From assembly GCF_001444405.1 (NCBI RefSeq), contig NZ_CP013187.1:1240001-1304000 (forward strand): a stretch of DNA of 64,000 nt, in the 5' to 3' direction. The translations under genes were made by a program, and so were the position numbers. Below, in pieces: positions 27,287-36,899 of the stretch. Every line of letters begins with the position of its first letter. Position 1 is the stretch's first letter. Under the pieces are notes generated by a model. It made no database searches. It was not told the origin of the DNA and saw only the letters and a program-made list of their open reading frames with translations. This DNA is from Pseudoalteromonas phenolica. Its GTDB lineage: Bacteria > Pseudomonadota > Gammaproteobacteria > Enterobacterales > Alteromonadaceae.

Positions 27287-28186
27287 ATGGCGATCCCTCG
27301 CATTCAATCATATGCGTTACCTCAATGCTGCTCAGAAAATAAGACAAATTGGCAAGTTGATCCTGATAAGGCTGTCCTATTAGTTCATGATATGCAGTCT
27401 TACTTTGTTAATTTTTACGATGTTGAAGGTGAACTCGTAAAGAAACTAGTTAAGCATATAGATGCACTGATATCGGCTGCTCGTGCAGCTAACATTCCGG
27501 TTATTTATACAGCTCAACCTGCTGATCAAAAGCCTGAGGACAGAGCATTGCTTACTGACTTTTGGGGCAGTGGGTTAACAAATCGAGACACCAGTATTCT
27601 TTCAACGATTGCGCCAAAAGATGGTGACAAGGTGTATACCAAGTGGCGTTATAGTGCGTTCAAAAGAAGCAGTTTGCTGGATGACATGAAAGCACAAGGA
27701 AGAGATCAGCTGTTGATTTGTGGGATTTACGCACATATCGGAATTTTATCGACCGCATTAGATGCTTTCATGTATGACATAAAAGCATTTGTGGTTGCAG
27801 ATGCAATCGCTGACTTTAGCCTCGAAGAACACCTACAGGCTATAGGGTATATTTCTTCACGGTGCGGTCAAGTTGCACTTTTAGAAGACTTAAAAGCAAG
27901 CTTAAGCGTTGATCATGAAAATCGAAACAATAAAAGAGGCTTAGTATCAATACCATCTCTACAGTGTGCGGTTGCAGAGATTTTAAATATAGAGGTAGAT
28001 GAGGTCGATCCTGAAGAAAATTTATTATACCTAGGTTTAGACTCTATAAGAGTAATGACTTTATTAGAGAAATGGCGCGCTCAAGGTATCAATATAACTT
28101 TAGAGCAGCTCTCTGAAGGTGCTTCAATTCGCGATTGGCATGAAATCATGCAAACTAGATCTCAGTTAGAGGCTGTGATTGCATGA
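27287..28186 (+). CDS. mxcF: Isochorismatase with C-terminal aryl carrier domain
   Basis: The 299-residue protein is bifunctional like EntB. The isochorismatase domain (about 1-205) has VLLVHDMQSYFVNFY, including the catalytic Asp, and GIYAHIGILSTALDAFMYDI. It hydrolyses isochorismate to 2,3-dihydro-2,3-dihydroxybenzoate. The aryl carrier domain (about 225-299) has the phosphopantetheine serine S253 in LGLDSIRVM. It receives dihydroxybenzoate from MxcE and offers it to the NRPS condensation domain. It overlaps the NRPS start by four bases (ATGA), so both are produced together. Confidence 0.95.
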   Translation: MAIPRIQSYALPQCCSENKTNWQVDPDKAVLLVHDMQSYFVNFYDVEGELVKKLVKHIDALISAARAANIPVIYTAQPADQKPEDRALLTDFWGSGLTNRDTSILSTIAPKDGDKVYTKWRYSAFKRSSLLDDMKAQGRDQLLICGIYAHIGILSTALDAFMYDIKAFVVADAIADFSLEEHLQAIGYISSRCGQVALLEDLKASLSVDHENRNNKRGLVSIPSLQCAVAEILNIEVDEVDPEENLLYLGLDSIRVMTLLEKWRAQGINITLEQLSEGASIRDWHEIMQTRSQLEAVIA

Positions 28187-31100
28187 TAAAAAAGTCTTTA
28201 ACTGCAGCGCAATTAGGTATTTGGCTTGGCCAAGCTAAACACGCTGGTAGTGTTCGGTACAATACCGCCGAGTATATTGAATTAAATACAGCTGTGAACG
28301 CTGAATTATTTCTGCTGGCAGCTGCTAGAGTTTTACAAGAAACATCATCGTTAAACGTTAGCTTCGAGCAAAACCAAGGTTTACCAGTTCAAAGCATGTT
28401 GAATGCGGTTGAACGAACGGCTAAACATGGAGATTACCTAGACCTATCAAACCAAAGTGAGCCAATGATTGCTGCAGAGCAATTTTTAGCTCAGTGGCAA
28501 ATGCAGCCTTATGATTTAAGTAAGGGAGATTTGTACCGTCACATCTTGATCCGTATTAATAGTAATAAGTTTTTGTGGGCTTTGGGAGCGCATCATATCG
28601 CGCTGGATGGGTTTAGTTTTTCATTAATAACTAATCGTGTGTTAAATGCTTATGAAGGGAATGAGGTTGTCTCTGACATAGCGCAATATGAGGCTTTAAT
28701 AGATGAAGACATAAAATATAAAAATAGCAATGCTTACCAAAAGGATGAGAATTACTGGATTGAAGAACTCAGCTTTTTTGGCAATGCAGTCACTTTGACG
28801 CAACAACCGCTTAACGGTAATGCGGAAAAGCTAAAAGTAACTGCATTTATAGATAAGTCGCAACTGACGAGCTTAGACACGCTCGCAAAAGAAAAAAACA
28901 GTAATTGGTCAGAACTACTTTTTACAGCTGTTAGTTACCTAACTTATCAACAAACAGGCGTCGAAAAAACCATCATTGGTATGCCTGTTGCCAATCGCAT
29001 TGCTTCTAAAGCTGCCAATACACCTTGTATGCACATGAATATAGTACCAATTAAGGTGTTGTTTAGTGAGTGTGTTGATTTTGCTGAGTTACTCGTCCAA
29101 GTAAGTAAAAGGCTCCAAAAGGCAAGGCGACATTTTCGCTTTAGATATGAAAATCTAAGAGCTAAAAGCAATGAGGGTCTTATCCCTAAACGTCTTTTTG
29201 GTCCTGTTGTTAACATTTTACCTTTTGAGCGTAATGCAACGTGTGAAGGGAGTCGAGTTGTTAATCATCCATTATCTGCTGGGCCGGTTGAAGATATTGC
29301 TTTCATTTTTATTATGCAGAGTAATGGTAGTGTCCGTTTTGAAATAGAAGCAAATCAGAGCGGTTATAGCTGTGAAGATTTGATTGGGTTGCAAAAAGCA
29401 TTCATAACACTTTTAGATGACTTTACATCGCAACTATCACAGCCTTTAAGAGTAACGAGATCAGATTTTGCTTTATGTTCGGCTCAAAAAGCGCCAGATG
29501 AGAGCAATGTTTTAGAAAGCTTATTTGCAAAAGCGAAAGCTTCACCTTCAAAAATTGCATTGCAGAGTATAGAAGGGGAAAGTTTAAGTTACGAACAACT
29601 CGTTGAAAAAGTTTCGCATCTGGCAAGTAAATTAGTTCAGATAACGACGCGCTCCGATAGTTGTATTTTGTTGGCCTTACCCCGTAGTCAGAATACCATA
29701 ATTGCAATGTGGGCAGTCCTATTAGCTGAATGTCGCTTTGTCTTTATCGATATTGATGCACCTTTAAGTCGAAACCGAATGATTATTGAAGACGCCTCTC
29801 CAGAATTGGTTTTGGTTGATGCTTCAAGTGCACATTTGACGATTTTTGATGAATTAAATATAACAAAACTAAGTGTTGATTCAGCTTTAATTGAAGTAAG
29901 AGAAGGTGACATACACTTGCCAACTAAACTGGCAGATTCTAAACAGGCATATTTGATTTATACATCAGGATCTACGGGTAAGCCAAAAGGTGTACAAATA
30001 AGCCAAGGAGCACTCTCAGGTTTTGTAAATGGTGCTAAAACTGCTTATGGCATTAGTCAGGATGATCGCGTATTGCAGTTTGCACCATTTCATTTTGATA
30101 CTTGTATCGAAGAAGTCTTTGTTACTCAAACTTTGGGTGCGACATTAATATTGCGAAATGATGAAATGCTGAATTCATTCGAGTGTTTCATTAGTGAAGT
30201 CGAAAGGTTGCAAATAACAGTCTTGGACTTACCTACTGCTTATTGGCATGAGCTTTGTCACTTTGTTTGTGAGACTAAAACGACCATGCCAGCTTCAGTA
30301 CATACCATCATCATTGGTGGCGAAGCAGTTAACAGACAACGTGTTGAGTCTTGGTGCCAGCTATTTTCTAACTCAATTAGATTGCTAAATACGTATGGTC
30401 CAACAGAGGCCACTGTAGTTGCTACTTTCACCGATTTAAGTACCAATACAAATACCAGCCTTATTGGGTATCCTTTACCGGGTCGTGAGACATTAGTGGT
30501 CAGGGAACCGAGACAACTGGCAAAATTTGGAGAGCGAGGCGAGCTTTGGTTATCAGGCGCAGGCTTAGCCAGTGGATATTTGGGCTTAGAAAAACAAAAC
30601 GAAGCGGCATTTGTAAAATTTTGGCATCCAATAAAGCAACAATATATCGATGCATATCGCACAGGTGATGTTGTTCGAATGTTACCTGACGGGCAATTAG
30701 AATATATTGGTAGAGCTGACTCTCAATTAAAAATTAGTGGTTATCGAATAGAAATAGGAGAGATAGAAGCTGTGTTGCTTGGCTTGAAAGGGATCCAAGA
30801 AGCTGCAGTGACCATTATTAAGGACCTCACTGGAAAGCCAAAAGGGCTTTGCGCTCATATTGTAAGTGAATACGAATGGAATTTAGCTACTTTACGTGAG
30901 GCGTTGGCTTTATCTCTACCAAGTGCAATGCTCCCAGGGCAGTATCATAATCATTCATCATTGCCTAAAACACCTGCAAATAAAGTCGACCGTAAACAAC
31001 TCGAAGGTTTCCAAAGTTACGAAATACTTAATGGCTCTCTTACTGAATTAGAACAAAGCATTGCAGCAGTTTGGCAAGAAGTTTTAGGCATTGAAGTACA

Positions 31101-32508
31101 AAATGCTGAGGACAACTTTTTTAATATTGGGGGGCAATCACTCCAATGTATTCAAGTTGCAGCTCGGCTGAGCCAGCTATTTAATAAGCAGGTTAGTGTT
31201 GCTTTCTTATTTGCACACCCAACTTTAAAAGAGTTGAGTTTCGCATTAGAGGGTAATACTGAAGATCAACAGCAGGGCTCAAATAGTGTCGCTGTTCAAC
31301 TAGACAAAGACTTATTAGAGTTCAAAGAAGCGCTGCAATCAGTTACGCCTATTAAGATGAGTTCACGATCTGTTAATACGGTTTTATTAACGGGAGCTAC
31401 AGGCTTTGTTGGTGCGCAAATATTAAAGAGCTTATTACTTCAACCTGGTTTGAAAATAGTATGTGCTGTGAGAGCAAACGATATTACGCACGCAAAAGCT
31501 AGGCTCCAAAGTGCATTCCAGGCACAGAAAATAGGCTCGATTGACTTTTCTAGGGTAGAGTTTCTACTTACCGATATCGCTAAACCACTTTTAGGCCTTG
31601 ATGAGCAAGCTTACAATTTACTTGGTCATCAAGTAACTCAAGTGTTACATAACGCCGCACACACGTCTGTTCTGCGAGATTACAAAAGTTTAAAAACAGC
31701 CAATGTAACGACGACATCGCAGCTATTGATGTTTGCAAAGAAATTTTCAGCTTCTTTTAATCAGGTATCAACTATTGCGGTAGCACCGACTGATGGTGCG
31801 CCCCTTGCTGAAGAGTTTGTTGCGCGACATTCAGGGTTAAATGACGGTTATCAACAATCAAAGTGGTTGTCTGAAGCGATGGTTGAGACGGCAATTCAAC
31901 AAGGTATTACTTCAAAAATATATAGATTGGCACGTGTGACAGGGTCGCTACGAACTGGCTATATTAACCAAAACGATTTGGTATGGCGCATTCTTAGGAC
32001 TGGTTTGAAACATCTTAAATTGCCCCAACTAGCAGTTTTTGAACCCTGGACCCCGGTTGATAAGGTCGCCAAATTTGTGGCAGATCAAACACTACATGGT
32101 ACGCAAAATAGCGTGTTCAATGTCACCCCTGATACTTTGGTCTCTCTATCACAATTATATTCGTGGTTACAGGAATATGGTTTTGCATTCGAACTTGTCC
32201 CTCTGGATGATTGGTTAAAAACCATTGAGCAATCGAGCGATGAAGATGATTTAGCCATAGCGAGTTTTTTCAGAGCTCAAAGCCAAAAGTCTCATGAACC
32301 AATGAAGCTTGAAGCATTTAATCAGAACTTTAAATCGGCAAGTCGTTCGAGCGAGACTCGGTTAGAGTCTCTCACTAAAAGTGATTTAGCCATTTATCTT
32401 GATTATGCGTTTGACAGCGGATTAATCAATGTGACGTCTCACTTAGTTGCTTTCCAAAATATAAAAAAATTAATTGCATTTCTAAAACTTGAAAAGGAAT
32501 TGTCATGA
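28183..32508 (+). CDS. mxcG: NRPS with C-A-PCP-reductase domains, myxochelin synthetase type
   Basis: The 1441-residue single-module synthetase has four domains. The condensation domain (about 1-430) has the catalytic HHIALDG at 137-143. The adenylation domain (about 455-960) has YTSGSTGKPKG at 593-603, YGPTEATV, and YRTGD with KISGYRIE. The carrier domain has GGQSL with S986. A terminal thioester reductase (about 1065-1441) has GATGFVG at 1071-1077 and Y1223-QQS-K1227. This is the MxcG layout: lysine is loaded and acylated on both amines with dihydroxybenzoate, then released by NAD(P)H reduction to aldehyde or alcohol. Lysine specificity was not read from the code but inferred from the operon. 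The stop overlaps the next start. Confidence 0.93.
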   Translation: MIKKSLTAAQLGIWLGQAKHAGSVRYNTAEYIELNTAVNAELFLLAAARVLQETSSLNVSFEQNQGLPVQSMLNAVERTAKHGDYLDLSNQSEPMIAAEQFLAQWQMQPYDLSKGDLYRHILIRINSNKFLWALGAHHIALDGFSFSLITNRVLNAYEGNEVVSDIAQYEALIDEDIKYKNSNAYQKDENYWIEELSFFGNAVTLTQQPLNGNAEKLKVTAFIDKSQLTSLDTLAKEKNSNWSELLFTAVSYLTYQQTGVEKTIIGMPVANRIASKAANTPCMHMNIVPIKVLFSECVDFAELLVQVSKRLQKARRHFRFRYENLRAKSNEGLIPKRLFGPVVNILPFERNATCEGSRVVNHPLSAGPVEDIAFIFIMQSNGSVRFEIEANQSGYSCEDLIGLQKAFITLLDDFTSQLSQPLRVTRSDFALCSAQKAPDESNVLESLFAKAKASPSKIALQSIEGESLSYEQLVEKVSHLASKLVQITTRSDSCILLALPRSQNTIIAMWAVLLAECRFVFIDIDAPLSRNRMIIEDASPELVLVDASSAHLTIFDELNITKLSVDSALIEVREGDIHLPTKLADSKQAYLIYTSGSTGKPKGVQISQGALSGFVNGAKTAYGISQDDRVLQFAPFHFDTCIEEVFVTQTLGATLILRNDEMLNSFECFISEVERLQITVLDLPTAYWHELCHFVCETKTTMPASVHTIIIGGEAVNRQRVESWCQLFSNSIRLLNTYGPTEATVVATFTDLSTNTNTSLIGYPLPGRETLVVREPRQLAKFGERGELWLSGAGLASGYLGLEKQNEAAFVKFWHPIKQQYIDAYRTGDVVRMLPDGQLEYIGRADSQLKISGYRIEIGEIEAVLLGLKGIQEAAVTIIKDLTGKPKGLCAHIVSEYEWNLATLREALALSLPSAMLPGQYHNHSSLPKTPANKVDRKQLEGFQSYEILNGSLTELEQSIAAVWQEVLGIEVQNAEDNFFNIGGQSLQCIQVAARLSQLFNKQVSVAFLFAHPTLKELSFALEGNTEDQQQGSNSVAVQLDKDLLEFKEALQSVTPIKMSSRSVNTVLLTGATGFVGAQILKSLLLQPGLKIVCAVRANDITHAKARLQSAFQAQKIGSIDFSRVEFLLTDIAKPLLGLDEQAYNLLGHQVTQVLHNAAHTSVLRDYKSLKTANVTTTSQLLMFAKKFSASFNQVSTIAVAPTDGAPLAEEFVARHSGLNDGYQQSKWLSEAMVETAIQQGITSKIYRLARVTGSLRTGYINQNDLVWRILRTGLKHLKLPQLAVFEPWTPVDKVAKFVADQTLHGTQNSVFNVTPDTLVSLSQLYSWLQEYGFAFELVPLDDWLKTIEQSSDEDDLAIASFFRAQSQKSHEPMKLEAFNQNFKSASRSSETRLESLTKSDLAIYLDYAFDSGLINVTSHLVAFQNIKKLIAFLKLEKELS

Positions 32509-33326
32509 CTCAGCGACAGCCTATTAAACCAAGTGGCCCTCGACGCGTTTATTGCGTGGCAAAACGCTATATTACACAAAACCTTTTACGTATAACTGTC
32601 TCTGGTGAGGAGTTATTGGGTTTTCCTGATGGCTATCATGGGGCACATATTAAGCTCTTTTTTGCTAATCGTGAAAGCGGCACTTTAGAGCTACCAGTGC
32701 GAGACAAAACGGGCAAAATCAAATGGCCTGACAATAAACCGATCACACGTGCATATACGGTAAGAGCGTACCGTTCTCACAGTAATGAATTGGATATTGA
32801 CTTTGTAGTACATGGAGAGAGTAGCCCAGCATCGGGTTGGGCTGTTAATGCCAAAGTTGGTTCAGAGATTGGTGTTGCAGGTCCAGGTGGTCCTGATCCC
32901 CTTCTTGCAAAAGCTGATTGGCACATCTTAGCTGGTGATTTGACCGCAGTTCCCGCGATAAGTGCTTTAGTTGAAGGATTCGAGTCTCATGTTACTGCGA
33001 AAGTATTTATAGAGTTAGACAGTTTAGAAGATAAGCATTTTATCTCAGCCCCGAGTGGGGTTGAAATTCACTGGTTTGAGCGCAAGAAAGGCGATTCTAC
33101 TCAGCTGGCAAAAGCAATAGCGAATACAGCGATCCCAAATAATGCAACATCGATGAGTGCTTTTATTGCTGGTGAAAACAGTGCTGTGCTTGCCTGTAGA
33201 AAGCAGTTGATTCAGGATTTTGGGCTGAGCAAAAAACAACTCTATGCCATTCCTTATTGGCGACGTGGGCAAGATGAGGAGACTTATCATGAACAGCGTC
33301 ACGTTATTATGGATGAGGTTTACTAA
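32505..33326 (+). CDS. mxcB: Siderophore-interacting protein (FAD-dependent ferric-siderophore reductase)
   Basis: The 273-residue protein belongs to the ViuB/YqjH siderophore-interacting family. An N-terminal FAD-binding barrel has ITRAYTVRAYR, the family R-x-Y-T motif, then DIDFVVHGESSPASGWA and IGVAGPGG. A C-terminal NAD(P)H-binding-like domain has WHILAGDLTAVPAISAL and FIAGENSAV, ending in a short YWRRGQDEE tail typical of the family. It should release iron from the imported ferric catecholate in the cytoplasm by reduction. The start overlaps the NRPS stop by four bases, and the next gene starts directly after its stop. Confidence 0.9.
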   Translation: MTQRQPIKPSGPRRVYCVAKRYITQNLLRITVSGEELLGFPDGYHGAHIKLFFANRESGTLELPVRDKTGKIKWPDNKPITRAYTVRAYRSHSNELDIDFVVHGESSPASGWAVNAKVGSEIGVAGPGGPDPLLAKADWHILAGDLTAVPAISALVEGFESHVTAKVFIELDSLEDKHFISAPSGVEIHWFERKKGDSTQLAKAIANTAIPNNATSMSAFIAGENSAVLACRKQLIQDFGLSKKQLYAIPYWRRGQDEETYHEQRHVIMDEVY

Positions 33327-34100
33327 ATGCCTTCACCTAATGAGTTTTACGGAAAAGTAGTTTTAGTCACAGGCGCACATCAAGGAATAGGAAAGGCTGT
33401 GGTTGAACTACTGGTTGCTCGTGAAGCGATTGTTGTTGCTGCAGATATTGCTTTTAGCTCGTCCGAGCTTGTTGAGCAAACTGCCAATCTATTTCAAATA
33501 CATTTAGACGTGTCTAGTCAAGAAAATGTAAACGATGTAGTTGGGGTGGTTGAGGATAAACTGGGCCATATTGAGTATTTAGCCAGTGTCGCTGGTATTT
33601 TGCATATGGGCTCAATCTTAGAGCAGGGCAATACTGAATGGCAGAACACGTTTGCTGTGAATTGCCATGGACCATTTTATCTGTGCCAAGCAGTTGCAAA
33701 AAGAATGCAACAGTGCCGCCGAGGTTCAATTGTTGCTGTTGGCAGCAATGCGGCACAAACGCCGAGGATAAACATGGGAAGCTATTGTGCTTCAAAGGCC
33801 GCATTAACTGCATTAATTAAAAATCTAGCATTAGAGCTTGCGCCATATAATGTTCGTTGCAATTTAGTCGCCCCTGGGTCGACAGACACCCAGATGCAAC
33901 AACAACTCTGGCGCGATAAAAACGGCGCTGCGAAAACCATCGCAGGCGATCTAGAACAATTCAAACTAGGCATACCTCTTGGTCGCATTGCGACACCTAT
34001 TGATATTGCCAATACCATTTTATTTTTACTCAGTGATCAAGCTAAGCACATTACCATGTCCAATTTATTGGTAGATGGTGGTGCAACGCTGGGACATTAA
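33327..34100 (+). CDS. mxcC: 2,3-dihydro-2,3-dihydroxybenzoate dehydrogenase
   Basis: The 257-residue short-chain dehydrogenase (EntA/MxcC type) oxidises the isochorismatase product to 2,3-dihydroxybenzoate with NAD+. It shows the cofactor loop VTGAHQGIGKA, the Asp acceptor VAADIAF that selects NAD, the active-site serine in VAVGSNAA and the YxxxK pair in GSYCASKAAL. The end LLVDGGATLGH is typical. It starts immediately after the preceding stop, so translation is coupled. Confidence 0.92.
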   Translation: MPSPNEFYGKVVLVTGAHQGIGKAVVELLVAREAIVVAADIAFSSSELVEQTANLFQIHLDVSSQENVNDVVGVVEDKLGHIEYLASVAGILHMGSILEQGNTEWQNTFAVNCHGPFYLCQAVAKRMQQCRRGSIVAVGSNAAQTPRINMGSYCASKAALTALIKNLALELAPYNVRCNLVAPGSTDTQMQQQLWRDKNGAAKTIAGDLEQFKLGIPLGRIATPIDIANTILFLLSDQAKHITMSNLLVDGGATLGH

Positions 34101-34113
34101 TTTCGAGGATACT

Positions 34114-35367
34114 ATGAATAATCAGCCACTTTCTTTTACCCAATCACAAAAATTGCAATCGCAGGGCGAGCAAGTTATTGCCGGTTTTACCCAGTCTATG
34201 ATGAAAAAGCCAGAGCAGTTTTCACCTGGAGCTTTTCCTGTTTATTTAGCTGGGGGTGAAGGAGCAGTAGTGACAGATGTAGATGGCAATCAATATATTG
34301 ACTTCATTTGTGGTCTTGCTGCAAATACTTTAGGTCACAACCACCCTGTTGTTACAAAGGCTATTTTAGACAATTTAAGCAATGGATTAATTCATTCACT
34401 CCCCACGCCTGTCGAAGTAAAAACAGCCCAAACTTTAGTTGACGTGATCCCAGGGGCTGAGATGGTTCGTTTCTTCAAAACGGGTGCAGACGCAAACTCA
34501 GCAGCTGTTAGATTGGCTCGTCACGTTACAGGTCGAGATGAAATAATGACAGTGGGTTATAACGGTTGGCATGACCAATACATGTTTGATACTCCTGGGG
34601 TACCTTCTGCCATTGCATCACTTACGCATAGAATGCCGCTTTTCACTCCTGCAGATGAGCCTAAAATAATTGAAAAAATTGCAAACAGAAAAGACCAGCT
34701 AGCAGTCGTTTTATTATCAGTGCCTTACAATCGGGTTCTAGAAAAAGCCTTTTTGCAAGAGCTCAGAGAGACCTGTTCTGAACATGGGGTTGTGCTAGTT
34801 TTTGATGAAGTTGTAACTGGGTTTAGACTTGCACCTGGAGGGGCTCAAGAATATTTCGGGGTGAATGCTGATTTAGTCACTTTATCTAAAGGGATTGCTG
34901 CTGGTATGCCACTATCAGCTGTAGCTGGTTGCTCTAAATTAATGTCACGTATTAATGAACTTCAAGTGTCGACCACTTTTGGCGGTGAAATGCTGTCACT
35001 AGAAGTGTGTGATGCCGTTATAAAAGAATATAAACGTACAGACTTCACTTCATATATTGCTAAATTAGGCAGTATTTTAAAATCGGAAGTTAATCAGATC
35101 TCTGAGCAATTGGGAACCCCACTTCGTGTTGTAGGCTATGACGCTATCCCTATGTTTTTATTCGCTAAGAACCCAGAAGAGCACGTAAAATTTGCAATCC
35201 CATTTTTAGCACAAATGGCAAAGCGTGGCATTTTAATGCGCAGAGAGGTCAACTTCATTTCTGGTGCACATACAATGGAGCAGATTAATGACACGATTAC
35301 TGCAGTGAAAGCATCGCTAATAGAAATGCAGTCAGAAGGCGTATTTGATATTAAGGAAAATACGTAA
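34114..35367 (+). CDS. mxcL: PLP-dependent class III aminotransferase, myxochelin B-forming type
   Basis: The 417-residue protein resembles glutamate-1-semialdehyde aminomutase and class III aminotransferases. It shows GLAANTLGHNHP, the PLP-phosphate region FKTGADANSAAVRLAR, FDEVVTGFR and the PLP lysine in LVTLSKGIAAGMP. In myxochelin synthesis MxcL converts the enzyme-released aldehyde to the amine (myxochelin B). Start 34114 was chosen over an in-frame ATG at 34075 because the latter lies inside the preceding gene, while GAGG precedes 34114. The stop shares a base with the next start (TAATG). A heme-related HemL role is unlikely given the siderophore operon. Confidence 0.9.
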   Translation: MNNQPLSFTQSQKLQSQGEQVIAGFTQSMMKKPEQFSPGAFPVYLAGGEGAVVTDVDGNQYIDFICGLAANTLGHNHPVVTKAILDNLSNGLIHSLPTPVEVKTAQTLVDVIPGAEMVRFFKTGADANSAAVRLARHVTGRDEIMTVGYNGWHDQYMFDTPGVPSAIASLTHRMPLFTPADEPKIIEKIANRKDQLAVVLLSVPYNRVLEKAFLQELRETCSEHGVVLVFDEVVTGFRLAPGGAQEYFGVNADLVTLSKGIAAGMPLSAVAGCSKLMSRINELQVSTTFGGEMLSLEVCDAVIKEYKRTDFTSYIAKLGSILKSEVNQISEQLGTPLRVVGYDAIPMFLFAKNPEEHVKFAIPFLAQMAKRGILMRREVNFISGAHTMEQINDTITAVKASLIEMQSEGVFDIKENT

Positions 35368-36899
35368 TGGCATGTTCATGTTTATCGACGCAGCGTTTTG
35401 CTGCGCTTGCCAAAGCTATGAGTGAGCAGCCTTTTGGCAGTAATCAAGTGAGCGAACTCAATAGTCTAAAAGCGGTATGTAAGAAACCGCATGACGAAAA
35501 TCTGAAGACGCTAATTGATAATGTTTTTATTTATACAGCAGACTTAAACAATACAGTGATCTCAGACGGTTGGGTTTTAATTCATGGCAAGCAGATAGTT
35601 GCTTTAGGAAAACAAGGAGAACAACCGACAGATTTTGATAAGAAAGTAGATGGCGGTGGTAAGTTGATGTTACCGGGGTTAGTTAATCCCCATTGGCATG
35701 AAAGTTTTGTTGCGCCAAACTTTGAATCGCCTGATGACTGTAACTTAGAGCCTACCGCTTATTCGAATGGCGGCAATATTGCAGCATTAGGCTCGATGTT
35801 TGGTTTTATCTCAACAGTAGGCGATAAGTTAACGCTTGATGAAGGACTAGCAATTGCAAGATGGAGTATGTGGACTCAGCTTCGATCTGGGACTACTGCT
35901 TTGGGAGACCTAGGCTCAGCTAATAAAGCTGACTCAATGGCATTAGCAGCCATTGATTTGGGAATGCGATTGCGAGTAAGTCGTTGGGGTTCTGATGTGA
36001 TGTTAGAAGCTGATAAAGCTTCGCCAACGATTATTGCAGACACTCAATTGCAAACTGAGGATTGGCTTTCACTTATCGAAACCTGGGATAACCATAGTTC
36101 AGGTTTAATTGGTGCGATGCCTTCTGTTATGGGCGCTTTTGGTAGTTCTGATAAGCAACTGGAAGCTTTAGCGAGTATCACTCAACAATACAAAGTACCT
36201 TATGCAACGCACTTAGCGCCTCTAAAGAATGAACGACGAGAGGTTGAACGAGTATTCGGCCTTTCACCTATTGCTCGTTTTGATGCTATGGGATTACTGA
36301 CAGATAAACTGCTCGCAGTTCATACAGCATATGCCAGTGAAAGCGAATACCAAAGGCTTATCGAAACTGGCGTTAATATCTGTCACTCACCGGCCCATTA
36401 TGGGATGCTTGGAGAGTCGACAGTCAGTGAGACCGGACAAATCGGCAGATTCTTAAAAGAGGGGGTTTGGGTCTCAAGCAGTACAGATGGAGACATTTCC
36501 TTTATAGGTGGTATGTGCGAAGCAATGAGAGGTGCTCATCTAGGCCACAATGAAGCACAAAACTGTAATACAGCTTGCCCGCCAACATTAGCACTAAAAA
36601 CTGCAACCTTGTTTGGTTCTAAAGCTCTGGGGTGGGAGGATAAAATCGGTTCTATCGAAGTTGGTAAACAAGCCGACTTTGTACTGATCAATAATGATGA
36701 TTACCGTTATAAGTTATCCGGACATCCACTTAGAACGTTTATCGTAACGGGGTCGAGTAAAGATGTAGACTCAGTTATGGTTGCTGGTGATTTTGTTGTT
36801 AAAGATGGTCGAAGTACTCGCTTTAATGAAGATGAGCTATATCAAGATTATCAAAAAGCTGTTGCAAGTGCCCGTAAACGCATAGGGGGACCTGGATGA
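35367..36899 (+). CDS. mxcM: Amidohydrolase-superfamily imidazoline-forming enzyme (MxcM type)
   Basis: The 510-residue protein has the metal-dependent amidohydrolase (ATZ/TRZ chlorohydrolase-like) fold. A beta-sandwich start (about 50-105, SDGWVLIHGKQIVALG) leads to metal site H109-W-H111 in NPHWHESF, H282 in YATHLAPL, H319 in LAVHTAYA and D374 in SSSTDGD. The return of the sandwich is GSIEVGKQADFVLINND. In pseudochelin producers the MxcM enzyme of this family closes a 4,5-dihydroimidazole ring on myxochelin B by dehydration instead of hydrolysis. Placement right after mxcL and before the exporter supports that. The N-terminus of about 45 residues (MACSC...) is longer than in common chlorohydrolases. 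Substrate assignment is inferred from context. Confidence 0.85.
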   Translation: MACSCLSTQRFAALAKAMSEQPFGSNQVSELNSLKAVCKKPHDENLKTLIDNVFIYTADLNNTVISDGWVLIHGKQIVALGKQGEQPTDFDKKVDGGGKLMLPGLVNPHWHESFVAPNFESPDDCNLEPTAYSNGGNIAALGSMFGFISTVGDKLTLDEGLAIARWSMWTQLRSGTTALGDLGSANKADSMALAAIDLGMRLRVSRWGSDVMLEADKASPTIIADTQLQTEDWLSLIETWDNHSSGLIGAMPSVMGAFGSSDKQLEALASITQQYKVPYATHLAPLKNERREVERVFGLSPIARFDAMGLLTDKLLAVHTAYASESEYQRLIETGVNICHSPAHYGMLGESTVSETGQIGRFLKEGVWVSSSTDGDISFIGGMCEAMRGAHLGHNEAQNCNTACPPTLALKTATLFGSKALGWEDKIGSIEVGKQADFVLINNDDYRYKLSGHPLRTFIVTGSSKDVDSVMVAGDFVVKDGRSTRFNEDELYQDYQKAVASARKRIGGPG

